A DNA stretch of 16,941 nucleotides, taken from assembly GCF_003477605.1 (NCBI RefSeq), contig NZ_QUDR01000033.1, positions 1,388 through 18,328 on the forward strand, written 5' to 3'. This stretch comes from Clostridium sp. AF37-5 (GTDB lineage Bacteria; Bacillota; Clostridia; Lachnospirales; Lachnospiraceae). Below the pieces are notes generated by a model, which was given only the letters and a program-made list of their open reading frames with translations, was not told where the DNA came from and searched no databases. The translations under genes were made by a program, and so were the position numbers. Numbering within the stretch: the stretch's first letter is position 1; each line of letters opens with the position of its first letter. Shown here piece after piece: positions 1 to 8,017 of this stretch.

Positions 1-70
1 AGAGTTAAGTGATATTACTTTGTGTTTCTTTGTGTACTCGAAAATGAAAATAGAAAACATAGAATAAAAG
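1..70. other. Intergenic edge, nothing recognised
   Basis: A/T-rich sequence without a convincing reading frame or ribosome site. A TAGAAT box at 60-65 could be a -10, but I see no -35 at a suitable distance, so I do not call a promoter. It is probably the 3' trailer of a gene that lies left of the window. Confidence 0.3.
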
Positions 71-109
71 ATACATGCATTGTCCGTAAGGAACTTGCAT
101 GTATTTTTT
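71..109 (+). terminator. Intrinsic terminator of the upstream gene
   Basis: A perfect 9-bp stem (ATACATGCA at 71-79 with TGCATGTAT at 96-104) is capped by a second short stem TCC/GGA closing a GTAA (GNRA-type) tetraloop at 83-92, and is followed by a T-run at 105-109. This is the usual layout of a Rho-independent terminator. It ends 34 nt before the next gene. Because I see no clear promoter after it, it could alternatively be a leader attenuator of that gene. Confidence 0.7.
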
Positions 110-142
110 ATATATTAATTGAATAGTTTAGGAGGAAAAAAT

Positions 143-2053
143 ATGAAACAGTGGAAAAAAGCAATCGGTATTGTGTTGGCTGGAGTGGTTCTGCTTACAG
201 GTATTGCACTTCCGAAAAATAATGCTATGGCAGATGGAAAGAATTATGGAATTCAAAGTCCGAGAGTGGCGAATGGGGTGACAACATGGGATAAGATTAA
301 ATTTGGCAGCTATAATCAAGAGGGTACTTTTCGGGCAGAGCCAATTAAATGGCGCGTGTTATCGGTAGATGGAGATGATGCACTTTTGCTTGCTGACCAG
401 TGTTTGGATGCAAGAGCATATCACGATGAAAAAGATGAAAAAATCACATGGGAAAACTGCACATTGCGTAAGTGGTTGAATGAGGAGTTTTATAACACTG
501 TTTTTACTGAAGAGGAAAAGAAAGCTGTAAAGGAAACGACGGTAGTTAATGAAGATAGTGTGTGGAAGGATTCAGATGGTTATAAACATAAAGTAGAAGG
601 AGGAAATGATACAAAGGATAGAGTATATCTGTTATCGGAGAAGGAAGTGGAGAATGCTGCGTATGGTTTTGATTTAGAGATATCGAAAACTAGACAGGCT
701 AGATTTAGTGATTATGCGAAAGTAAATGATATATTTTACTATGATGAGTGGTGTTATTGGCAGCTTCGTTCACCTGGGTACATTTCTGACTTTGTTACAA
801 GTTCAGGTAATGCTTGTTGGGGCATATATAGTGAGTATTCTATTCCTAGAGGTACTTATGGTGTGCGTCCTGCACTGCATGTTAATTTGTCCTCTTCAAT
901 TATTCGGGATGCTGGAGAAGTAGACTCAGAAGGAAATGCTACGGCGCAGACAGACGGAATTCATGCTCCAAGGGAGAAAGATGGTGTTACTACTTGGGAC
1001 TGTATTTGGTTAGGAAACTATAATCAGACAGCATCGTGGAAACAAAACCCAATTGAATGGCGTGTGTTGTCAGTGGACGGGGATGATGCATTTTTGCTAG
1101 CTGATCGATGTCTGGATGCGAAACTATATCATGAAGAAGATGAAGATGTTACATGGGAAACTTGCACATTGCGCAAGTGGCTAAATGAAGGTTTTTGTAA
1201 TACTGCTTTTACTGAGAAGGAAAAGCAGGCTATAAAGGAAACGACGGTAGTTAATGAAGATAGTGTATGGAAAGATGTGGATGGAGAAGAATATAAGGTA
1301 GAGGGAGGAAATGATACTAAGGATAAGGTGTATTTGCTATCGGAGAAGGAAGCAAGCAATTCTACTTATGGATTTGATACAGAGCTTGGAGAAGAATCTA
1401 ATACAAGACAAGCTAAGACCAGTGACTATGTGAAAGTTAATGGCGGGAATTCAGAGGGTTTGTATTGCTATTGGTGGCTGCGTTCGCCGAGCATTTATCA
1501 TGCTGATAGTGTTCAGTATGTTTATACTGATGGTGGTGGTAATTTTGGTGGTAAAAGTGCTTGCTATTATACTTATGGTGTGCGTCCGGCGTTGCATATT
1601 AATCTTTCTTCTTATGCATGGGAAAAGTCGGGTACTGTAGCTTCGAATGAGACAGATAGACCGCAAATAACAGTAACACCTATGCAGTCGGTTGAGCCAA
1701 CTGCTACTCCTGTTGTGTCGAAAAAACCTATATTAACAAGTAATTCATCAAAAAACGCAAGATTATCAGATAATATGAATCAGAAAAAAACATTTGGGTC
1801 TTCTGTAAAGAAAAAGATAAAGTTGCTTGGTGTAAGATGTAAAAAGAATACAAAGAAGATTTATGGTAAAGTGTCTATATCAAAGGCAACTGTGAAGGTT
1901 AAGGTTGGAAAAAAAGCATATAAAAAAGCTTCGGTTAAGGGAAAGAAATTTACTGTTAAGTTGAAAACAAAACTGAAGAAAAAAACGAAGATTGTAATAA
2001 AGGTAACAAAAAAAGGATATCAGACGCTGGCAAAAAAATATCAAGTGAAATAA
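143..2053 (+). CDS. Secreted protein with two DUF6273-like domains and a basic C-terminal domain
   Basis: This is a 636-residue exported protein of unknown function. I chose ATG 143 rather than the in-frame TTG at 119 because GGAGG at 131-135 sits 7 nt upstream and the signal peptide then starts directly (MKQWKKAIGIVLAGVVLLTG, cleavage probably after the AMA-D region). Two homologous domains follow, roughly residues 45-255 and 275-495. Each has a GVTTWD start, an IxWRVLSVDGDDA strand, a CTLRKWLNE segment, a WxLRSP motif and a YGVRPALHxNLSS end. These are hallmarks of the DUF6273 family of clostridial surface proteins, which resembles C-type-lectin-like folds (family assignment from memory). 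A Thr/Pro/Val linker leads to a lysine-rich beta domain (about 565-636) of the sort that Lachnospiraceae extracellular proteins carry, presumably for wall contact. The two copies share an identical 34-nt stretch (528-561 and 1233-1266), pointing to recent duplication or gene conversion. A terminator follows, so it is probably monocistronic. Confidence 0.85.
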   Translation: MKQWKKAIGIVLAGVVLLTGIALPKNNAMADGKNYGIQSPRVANGVTTWDKIKFGSYNQEGTFRAEPIKWRVLSVDGDDALLLADQCLDARAYHDEKDEKITWENCTLRKWLNEEFYNTVFTEEEKKAVKETTVVNEDSVWKDSDGYKHKVEGGNDTKDRVYLLSEKEVENAAYGFDLEISKTRQARFSDYAKVNDIFYYDEWCYWQLRSPGYISDFVTSSGNACWGIYSEYSIPRGTYGVRPALHVNLSSSIIRDAGEVDSEGNATAQTDGIHAPREKDGVTTWDCIWLGNYNQTASWKQNPIEWRVLSVDGDDAFLLADRCLDAKLYHEEDEDVTWETCTLRKWLNEGFCNTAFTEKEKQAIKETTVVNEDSVWKDVDGEEYKVEGGNDTKDKVYLLSEKEASNSTYGFDTELGEESNTRQAKTSDYVKVNGGNSEGLYCYWWLRSPSIYHADSVQYVYTDGGGNFGGKSACYYTYGVRPALHINLSSYAWEKSGTVASNETDRPQITVTPMQSVEPTATPVVSKKPILTSNSSKNARLSDNMNQKKTFGSSVKKKIKLLGVRCKKNTKKIYGKVSISKATVKVKVGKKAYKKASVKGKKFTVKLKTKLKKKTKIVIKVTKKGYQTLAKKYQVK

Positions 2054-2117
2054 AGATACCTAATAAAAAAGGCGGGGTGAGAAAAGTGATGTGCTATATG
2101 TAGGGCTTAAATCATAG

Positions 2118-2148
2118 GAAAGTACCCATGACAGGGTGCTTTCTTTTT
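2118..2148 (+). terminator. Intrinsic terminator after the DUF6273 gene
   Basis: A 10-bp stem with one G-U pair (2118-2127 with 2134-2143) closes a 6-nt loop (ATGACA) and is followed directly by five T residues. It lies 65 nt after the stop codon of the preceding gene and should end its transcript. Confidence 0.85.
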
Positions 2149-2260
2149 ATGGGAATCATATTAATTAACAAAATTAAAAATATTATCATTTGTGGTGAGT
2201 GGTTGAGGAAAATCTATTTAGAATTTTGGCTGGTTTGCGCCAAATGTTCGCAGCTAGTTC

Positions 2261-2422
2261 TTTTGTATTCCAGTAATTCCGTAGAAAAACTTTGCGGCGA
2301 GTGGGTTTTGAGTGCGTCGGTATGTGGCACTGGTAGTTTCAGTGCCCATACCGTTACGCACTCAACGAGCGAGAGCGCCCACAAGCCACAAAGCTTTTCT
2401 ACGGAATTACTGGAATACAAAA
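2261..2422. repeat. Long near-perfect palindrome (about 160 nt hairpin)
   Basis: The outer arms 2261-2288 and 2395-2422 are perfect 28-bp reverse complements. Pairing continues inward: CTTTG/CAAAG (2290-2294, 2389-2393), GTGGG/CCCAC (2301-2305, 2378-2382), a 10-bp stem (2308-2317, 2356-2365), CGGTATG/CATACCG (2318-2324, 2347-2353) and GGCACTG/CAGTGCC (2326-2332, 2340-2346), around a 7-nt apical loop. Weaker complementarity extends outward to about 2206 and 2480, so the whole intergenic region is close to palindromic. It lies between the terminator of the gene to the left and the tex promoter. It has no T-tract and encodes no recognised protein. It resembles a dispersed MITE- or REP-like element. 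Whether it is repeated in the genome cannot be seen here. Confidence 0.85.
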
Positions 2423-2465
2423 AAGCACCAACGAACACTTCGCACATCCCTACCAAAACCCCTAA

Positions 2466-2494
2466 TTGAAATTCTTTCCCGAAAATGTTAGAAT
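2466..2494 (+). promoter_or_regulatory. Probable sigma-A promoter for tex
   Basis: TTGAAA (2466-2471) and TAGAAT (2489-2494) are separated by 17 bp, with a TG dinucleotide one base before the -10 (2486-2487), i.e. an extended -10. The predicted start is near 2501, leaving a leader of about 45 nt before the tex ATG. It begins where the outer palindrome homology fades. Confidence 0.7.
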
Positions 2495-2544
2495 GTCGTT
2501 AGGTTTTAACCCAAGTAAAAAAGGATTATATTAGGAGCAGAGAA

Positions 2545-4686
2545 ATGAATATTGCAAAACAAATAGCAGAAGAACTGAAAATTAAAGTATGGCAGGTTGA
2601 AGCAGTGATGGAATTGATTGACGAAGGCTGTACAATTCCGTTTATTGCCCGATACCGGAAAGAAAAACATGGTTCGTTAAATGATGAGCAGCTGCGTAAT
2701 CTGGATGAGAGATTAACGTACTTGCGTAATTTGGAAGAAAGAAAAGAGACCGTACTTGCCAGCATTGAGGAGCAGGGGAAATTAACCGAAGAACTCAAGC
2801 AGCAGATTCTGGCGGCACAGACCCAGGTGCTTTTGGAAGATTTGTACCGTCCGTATCGTCCGAAACGACGCACACGTGCTACGATTGCAAAAGAAAAAGG
2901 GTTGGAAGGACTGGCAAATCAGATTCTTTTGCAGATGTTAGACCATTCCGTGGAAGAAGAAGCAAAGCAGTATCTGGATGAGGAAAAAGAAGTTACGACA
3001 GTGGAGCAGGCAATTTCCGGAGCGCTGGATATTTTGGCGGAGGCAATTGCGGACGAAGCCGATTACAGAACTGCAATTCGTAAGACAACGATGCAGAAAG
3101 GCTCATTGGTTTCTGCGGCAAAAAATGCAGAAGAGAAAACGGTTTACGAAAATTATTATGATTTTTCTACGGTGCTTTCCAAGGTGTCCGGATATCAGAC
3201 CCTCGCAATTAACCGCGGTGAGAAAGAAAAAATTCTGACCGTAAAAATTGAGGCGCCTGAGGATGATATTCTGCGGTATTTGTGTAAAAAAGTAATTGTG
3301 AAAGAAAATGAATATACAACACCGTATCTGGAAGAGATGATTGCGGACAGTTATAAGCGTTTGATTGCGCCGGCAATCGAAAGAGAAATCCGGAATGAGT
3401 TAACGGAGACGGCAGAAGATGGGGCAATTCGTGTGTTTGGTAAAAACTTGGAGCAGCTTTTGATGCAGCCGCCAATTGCCGGCAAAGTGGTACTTGGCTG
3501 GGATCCGGCATTTCGTACCGGCTGTAAGTTGGCGGTCGTGGATGAGACGGGAAAGGTGCTTGACACCATAGTGGTATTTCCAACGGAGCCGCAGAATAAA
3601 GTGGCAGAGACCAAACGTATTGTAAAGGCCATGATTGAAAAGTATAACATCAGCCTGATTTCGGTTGGAAATGGAACGGCGTCCAGAGAATCTGAACTTG
3701 TTATTGTAGATATGTTAAAGGAATTGAATCGTCCGGTTCAATACATTATTACCAATGAGGCAGGAGCGTCGGTTTATTCAGCGAGCAAGCTGGCAACAGA
3801 GGAATTTCCGAATTTTGACGTGGGGCAGAGAAGTGCTGTTTCGATTGCAAGACGACTGCAGGACCCGCTGGCAGAACTTGTAAAAATTGACCCGAAGAGT
3901 ATCGGAGTTGGGCAGTATCAGCACGATATGAACCAGAAAAAATTGAGTGAGGCACTGGGAAATGTTGTAGAAGACTGCGTAAATAATGTTGGTGTTGATT
4001 TGAATACGGCATCGGCGTCATTGCTTGAATATGTATCCGGTGTATCCAAAGCAATTGCTAAAAATATTGTAACTTACCGTGAGGAAAATGGCCGGTTTAA
4101 GAGCCGCAGAGAACTTTTAAAAGTAGCTAAATTAGGACCGAAAGCTTATGAACAGTGTGCGGGATTTTTGCGCATCACCAGTGGCAAAAACCCACTGGAT
4201 GCAACGAGTGTGCACCCGGAATCTTATGAGGCAGCGACAAAGTTACTGGAAATGCTGGGGTATCAGCTGGAGGATATTGCCGGTGGGCTTACCGGTTTAT
4301 CACTGATGGCAAAGGATACCAAAAAACTGGCGGAGCAGGTTGGCGTTGGCGAGATTACGTTGAAAGATATTATCCGCGAATTGGAAAAACCGGGACGCGA
4401 CCCGCGTGATGAGATGCCAAAACCAATTTTGCGCAGTGACGTATTAGAAATGAAAGATTTAAAAGAGGGCATGATTTTGAAAGGAACCGTGCGTAATGTT
4501 ATTGACTTTGGAGCCTTTGTAGACATTGGTGTGCATCAGGACGGACTTGTTCACATTTCTAAACTGACGGATAAAAAATTTGTTAAACATCCGCTGGATG
4601 TTGTTTCTGTTGGAGATGTAGTAGATGTTAAAGTATTACAGGTGGATATGCAGAAGAAGCGGATTCAGCTGTCAATGATATTGTAA
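2545..4686 (+). CDS. tex: Tex-family RNA-binding protein (transcription accessory protein, YhgF-like)
   Basis: This 713-residue protein matches the Tex/YhgF family in size and domain order. Tex proteins are cytoplasmic nucleic-acid-binding factors tied to transcription and, in some bacteria, to toxin expression, RNA turnover or stress survival. Visible parts are an N-terminal helical region with the motif IPFIARYRKE (about residues 31-40), a YqgF/RuvC-like domain starting near 313 (GKVVLGWDPAFRTGCKLAVV), a helix-hairpin-helix region near 485-550 (LNTASASLL, then VSGVSKAIAKNIV), and a C-terminal S1 domain from about 640 (GTVRNVIDFGAFVDIG, DGLVHISKL). The start is ATG 2545, with AGGAG 7 nt upstream at 2533-2537. 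The next gene starts 14 nt after the stop, so the pair is probably cotranscribed. The open frame is intact and of normal length. Confidence 0.95.
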   Translation: MNIAKQIAEELKIKVWQVEAVMELIDEGCTIPFIARYRKEKHGSLNDEQLRNLDERLTYLRNLEERKETVLASIEEQGKLTEELKQQILAAQTQVLLEDLYRPYRPKRRTRATIAKEKGLEGLANQILLQMLDHSVEEEAKQYLDEEKEVTTVEQAISGALDILAEAIADEADYRTAIRKTTMQKGSLVSAAKNAEEKTVYENYYDFSTVLSKVSGYQTLAINRGEKEKILTVKIEAPEDDILRYLCKKVIVKENEYTTPYLEEMIADSYKRLIAPAIEREIRNELTETAEDGAIRVFGKNLEQLLMQPPIAGKVVLGWDPAFRTGCKLAVVDETGKVLDTIVVFPTEPQNKVAETKRIVKAMIEKYNISLISVGNGTASRESELVIVDMLKELNRPVQYIITNEAGASVYSASKLATEEFPNFDVGQRSAVSIARRLQDPLAELVKIDPKSIGVGQYQHDMNQKKLSEALGNVVEDCVNNVGVDLNTASASLLEYVSGVSKAIAKNIVTYREENGRFKSRRELLKVAKLGPKAYEQCAGFLRITSGKNPLDATSVHPESYEAATKLLEMLGYQLEDIAGGLTGLSLMAKDTKKLAEQVGVGEITLKDIIRELEKPGRDPRDEMPKPILRSDVLEMKDLKEGMILKGTVRNVIDFGAFVDIGVHQDGLVHISKLTDKKFVKHPLDVVSVGDVVDVKVLQVDMQKKRIQLSMIL

Positions 4687-4700
4687 AGGAGAAGGATGAG

Positions 4701-5834
4701 ATGAAACGACTGTTAGTGATGCTGTGTGTAGGGGCTATGCTTGTAACTGGGTGTGGCAGCGGCGGTTCCAAAACGAGTGAGCCGACGGAAAAACCATCAC
4801 AGGGAAATAAGTATGTTGAACAGGATTTTTACAGTGTACCGGATGAGTTATTGGATGAAGATGAAATTCAGGTCACTGATTTACAGACAAATGCAGAGGG
4901 AGAGCCGGCGCTTTATCAGTATGCAGTAGGATCGGATGACGAGGACGATACGGGCTGCTCGATTTATGAGTATACGTTAAATTCGGCGGGCGACTGGCAG
5001 ACGAAACAATATGGACGTAAGGCGCTTACGAAACTTGTGAAAAAAACAATGGAGGGCTCTGTGGATTCTGTGGACCTTCCCTATATTTCACGGGGCGATG
5101 ATGGAAATCTCTATGCCCTTATGCAGGTTAAATTGTATGATGAAAATGCAAATCCATTTGAAAAACAAAGTGGTGCCAGTGAATATTATCTTCTTACCAT
5201 TGATGAAAATTCAAATGCGGTGCAAAAGACAAAATTGCAGACTAAGGTAGAAGAAAATGGCAGTGAAACAGATTATGCAAAGGAATACGATGTAACAGAA
5301 TTTCATGTAACAGAAGACGGAACACCGATGCTTGTGTTTAACTCGTCAAGTGCCATGTGGTTTGACTCTGTGAGCGGAACGAGAACAAATCTCTGTGAAT
5401 CTGTTTCGGATGGCGCATTTTCGAAAAGAGTAGGATATGGAGAAAATGAGATTGTGTATTATTCCATGTCAAAGAAAAAATTTGGCGTATTGGATTCACA
5501 GACTTTATCGCGTACTTCCGAATTTGGAGACGATATCTCGGAAGATAATAAAAAATATGAGTGGTATTTTGACAGCGATACAACGAACTGGCAGATGTAT
5601 GCTTTTAATTTGTCAGGACTTTATCGGTTTAGTGATTTTGGACAAAAAACATCTGCCACCCGTCTCAGCGCAGATGGCAATTTTGACAGTTTGGCAGATG
5701 ATGTAATTTATGATGTTTTGGTTGGTGCTAATCAGGAATTGTATTTGTTAGTACGCAGAACAAACGAAAGTCAGATCGAAAGTGAAACAACTTACGATTC
5801 AGGTGTTATCAAGTATGTTCCTGCGAATAAGTGA
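4701..5834 (+). CDS. Predicted lipoprotein of unknown function
   Basis: A 377-residue protein with a lipoprotein signal peptide: a short basic start (MKRLL), a hydrophobic core and the lipobox VTGC with Cys18 as the predicted lipidated residue. Cys18 is followed by a Gly/Ser/Thr/Pro tether. It would be anchored on the outer face of the membrane. The mature part is acidic, rich in Asp/Glu, and has repeated short beta-like stretches such as DDGNLYALMQVKLY, YYLLTIDENSNAV and NQELYLLVRR. These suggest a beta-propeller-like layout, but I recognise no family and assign no activity. AAAGGAG at 4685-4691 overlaps the tex stop codon, so translation is likely coupled to tex. No terminator follows, and the stop lies 2 nt from the stop of the convergent membrane-protein gene. 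A functional link to Tex cannot be judged from sequence. Confidence 0.8.
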   Translation: MKRLLVMLCVGAMLVTGCGSGGSKTSEPTEKPSQGNKYVEQDFYSVPDELLDEDEIQVTDLQTNAEGEPALYQYAVGSDDEDDTGCSIYEYTLNSAGDWQTKQYGRKALTKLVKKTMEGSVDSVDLPYISRGDDGNLYALMQVKLYDENANPFEKQSGASEYYLLTIDENSNAVQKTKLQTKVEENGSETDYAKEYDVTEFHVTEDGTPMLVFNSSSAMWFDSVSGTRTNLCESVSDGAFSKRVGYGENEIVYYSMSKKKFGVLDSQTLSRTSEFGDDISEDNKKYEWYFDSDTTNWQMYAFNLSGLYRFSDFGQKTSATRLSADGNFDSLADDVIYDVLVGANQELYLLVRRTNESQIESETTYDSGVIKYVPANK

Positions 5835-5836
5835 TG

Positions 5837-7990
5837 TTACACTTCAAATACTAAAATTCCGTTTTTGTTGTAGACGCAGTCGTAGTTTTCGGCAAATGCA
5901 TTAATATCAGGGATGGAATAGCTTCCATTTTCCCAAGGACCAATTACGATATATGTAACGTTGTATTTTTCAAGCAGACTGTCACGGGCTTCCGGATTTT
6001 CGTACATCGTTTTTACATCGGCTTCCTGTGCGGCATAGTCAAGACCGTGGAAGTATAAAAAGCTTCCGGAGCCGCATACAATGTTTCGACCGGTCAGTGA
6101 GGCAATTGCATTGTTGTGATTGTTTGCGGTTAAAAAGATATCCGATGGTTCCGTATTTTTTTCTATCCATTTGCAGAGGGAAACATAGTCGGCACTGTAA
6201 AGCTCATAGTCGGCAACGGCTTCCCTTCCCATTGTTAAGGCAGCGGCAAGTGTGCCTAAGATGGCAACGATGGTTACCAGAACCGGACGCAGGATGTGAA
6301 TTCTCTTTTTGGTAAATTCACAGAAATTCACGGCAGTGTCCCATACAAAATCAGCACTTGCCACACAGAAGAAGAAATAGGATACTAACATTAATTTATT
6401 GTTGTCATAAGGGTTTGGCTGGAACAAAACAAACTCTGAAATCAACCAAAGGAACAGAGCCGGCATCATAATCCGGCGCTGTTTTTTTGTGCCAAAAATG
6501 AGTGAAAGAACCGGGAGAATAAACATAACTCCGAGATTCTTTAGGTAGAAGACGATGTAATTATCCATTGTTTCTACATTTGAGTTGTTCCAGTTGAAAA
6601 ATCCACGGACGAAATTATCGCCGGAAGCTTGTTTGAAAGTAAAGGTAAATAAAATCGGAAGAGCAATTACCAATACGATTCCCAGAAACATGCCCCAGTG
6701 GATTGCGGTTTGCTTTTCCCATGAAGTAATCAAAGAGGCAAGCATACCAAGAACTAAAACTGCTGCAATCAGGACGCCGATAATAAGCAGAGTATTTGCC
6801 TCAATCGGTGTATCGGATTTCTGACGCAGACTGATATAAGTAAGTGCAAATAAGGATGCAGCAGTTAAAAGAAAACGTCCCCAGACCGGGATGGTGAATT
6901 CTTTTGCTTCCTTTGCATTTTTGCGCATGGTAAGAATGACAAAGCCGGCACACATAACGCCAAGAGCAAGGAACGAGTGTGTATGAATCAGCGGAAGTCC
7001 TCCGGCGAGCACACCGGCAGCTGCAAAGTATAAGGTGCTTTTTTCTTCTACTGCGCGGTAGAGCAGGATGAGAATCGGAAACAGCATTGCCCATCCGAAT
7101 AAGGTAGCACGCTGTGGAATCAACATATCGCAGATGATATTGTGCCATTGAATATTTGCCTGTACATAGTTCGTTGGTGTCTCGTAAAAGGCAGTGAAAA
7201 TACGGGTAAAGTTTTCACTAAACAGCCCCTTATTCATGAAGTAGTAAAAGCCTAAACCGCCATTGAAAAAGAAAAGAGCGATAGCAAGAAAACTTTTTCC
7301 GCGGATGCTGCCGCCAAAGTACCGCATGATTTTTTTTGCCAAAAGATAGACGCCGGAAAAGACCTGAATCAAGGCAAAAAACATCGGCAGAAGATAGGCT
7401 GTCCGCAAAGAAGTTCCCCAGATGTAAACACTTGAGGAAATACTGTCGGATAAAAATGGGTAGGCGAGTTTTGTGCCCGGCAGAATGGAGTATTCCGGCG
7501 GGAAAGTTTTTTGCTTGGCAATACTTGTAATAAAACCTAAGTGCATATTCATATCGCCGTATGTACTCTGCCCGCTGTGCAGACTTCCATTGATGTATGG
7601 AATGGTAGCATGCAAAAGTACATAGCAGGTATAAATAAATAAAGGAAGCAAGAGAAATAAAGCAGGATTTTCGCGGAAAAGTGCAACAATATCCGGCTTT
7701 TTAAATCGTCCTTTAAATAGCGTGTGTTCTTTGCCAAAAGCTAACACAGCCCAGACAATCGCGACAAAAGTAATAAAAGCAAATAAATGTGCTTTTACGG
7801 AAAATTGAAAGAAAAAAGCGTAAATGGTAGGCAGCCAGTGAAGGGCAAAACTGCCGAATACGCTGCCGAATAAAAGCGTTGTTCCCGTTTTTTCTTTCTG
7901 GAATAAATACAGCGCCAAAAGAATTCCTAAAATCTGAAATGCAAGAAAGTAGGAAATGCCGGCGACGTTTCCAATGAATGAACCAAACAT
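5837..7990 (-). CDS. Multi-pass membrane protein, GT-C glycosyltransferase-like
   Basis: A 717-residue integral membrane protein with roughly 13-15 hydrophobic segments and a soluble C-terminal domain of about 130 residues. The start is ATG at 7990: AGGGAGG (plus-strand 7999-8005) lies 8 nt upstream, whereas the longer frame from TTG 8020 would run into the inverted-repeat element. A hydrophilic loop after the third or fourth segment holds GDMNMHLGFI (Asp146 and His150), comparable to the acidic loop motif of GT-C enzymes that use polyprenyl-phosphate sugars. The C-terminal part (YNVTYIVIGPWENGSYSIPD) resembles the soluble ends of large bacterial mannosyl- or oligosaccharyltransferase-like proteins. 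A role in adding sugars to envelope polymers or proteins is inference. No sugar-related neighbours are present to support a substrate. The gene stands alone on its strand. Confidence 0.7.
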   Translation of the reverse strand: MFGSFIGNVAGISYFLAFQILGILLALYLFQKEKTGTTLLFGSVFGSFALHWLPTIYAFFFQFSVKAHLFAFITFVAIVWAVLAFGKEHTLFKGRFKKPDIVALFRENPALFLLLPLFIYTCYVLLHATIPYINGSLHSGQSTYGDMNMHLGFITSIAKQKTFPPEYSILPGTKLAYPFLSDSISSSVYIWGTSLRTAYLLPMFFALIQVFSGVYLLAKKIMRYFGGSIRGKSFLAIALFFFNGGLGFYYFMNKGLFSENFTRIFTAFYETPTNYVQANIQWHNIICDMLIPQRATLFGWAMLFPILILLYRAVEEKSTLYFAAAGVLAGGLPLIHTHSFLALGVMCAGFVILTMRKNAKEAKEFTIPVWGRFLLTAASLFALTYISLRQKSDTPIEANTLLIIGVLIAAVLVLGMLASLITSWEKQTAIHWGMFLGIVLVIALPILFTFTFKQASGDNFVRGFFNWNNSNVETMDNYIVFYLKNLGVMFILPVLSLIFGTKKQRRIMMPALFLWLISEFVLFQPNPYDNNKLMLVSYFFFCVASADFVWDTAVNFCEFTKKRIHILRPVLVTIVAILGTLAAALTMGREAVADYELYSADYVSLCKWIEKNTEPSDIFLTANNHNNAIASLTGRNIVCGSGSFLYFHGLDYAAQEADVKTMYENPEARDSLLEKYNVTYIVIGPWENGSYSIPDINAFAENYDCVYNKNGILVFEV

Positions 7991-8017
7991 ATGATGTTCC
8001 TCCCTGTGGGTTGTTTT

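Noticed and set aside
119..142. TTG start for the DUF6273 protein
   Set aside because: It would place the ribosome site GGAGG inside the coding region and put eight non-basic residues ahead of a normal signal peptide.
143..2053. Diversity-generating retroelement target
   Set aside because: The variable segments are suggestive, but there is no reverse transcriptase, template repeat or accessory gene in the window, so the claim is not supported here.
2128..2469. Open frames on both strands through the long palindrome (113 and 80 residues)
   Set aside because: They exist because the palindrome mirrors itself and lacks stops. The same peptide is read from both arms, and no ribosome site precedes either frame at a suitable distance.
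5835..5860. Bidirectional terminator between the convergent genes
   Set aside because: Only a 4-bp AGTG/CACT pairing is visible and there is no T-tract on either strand.
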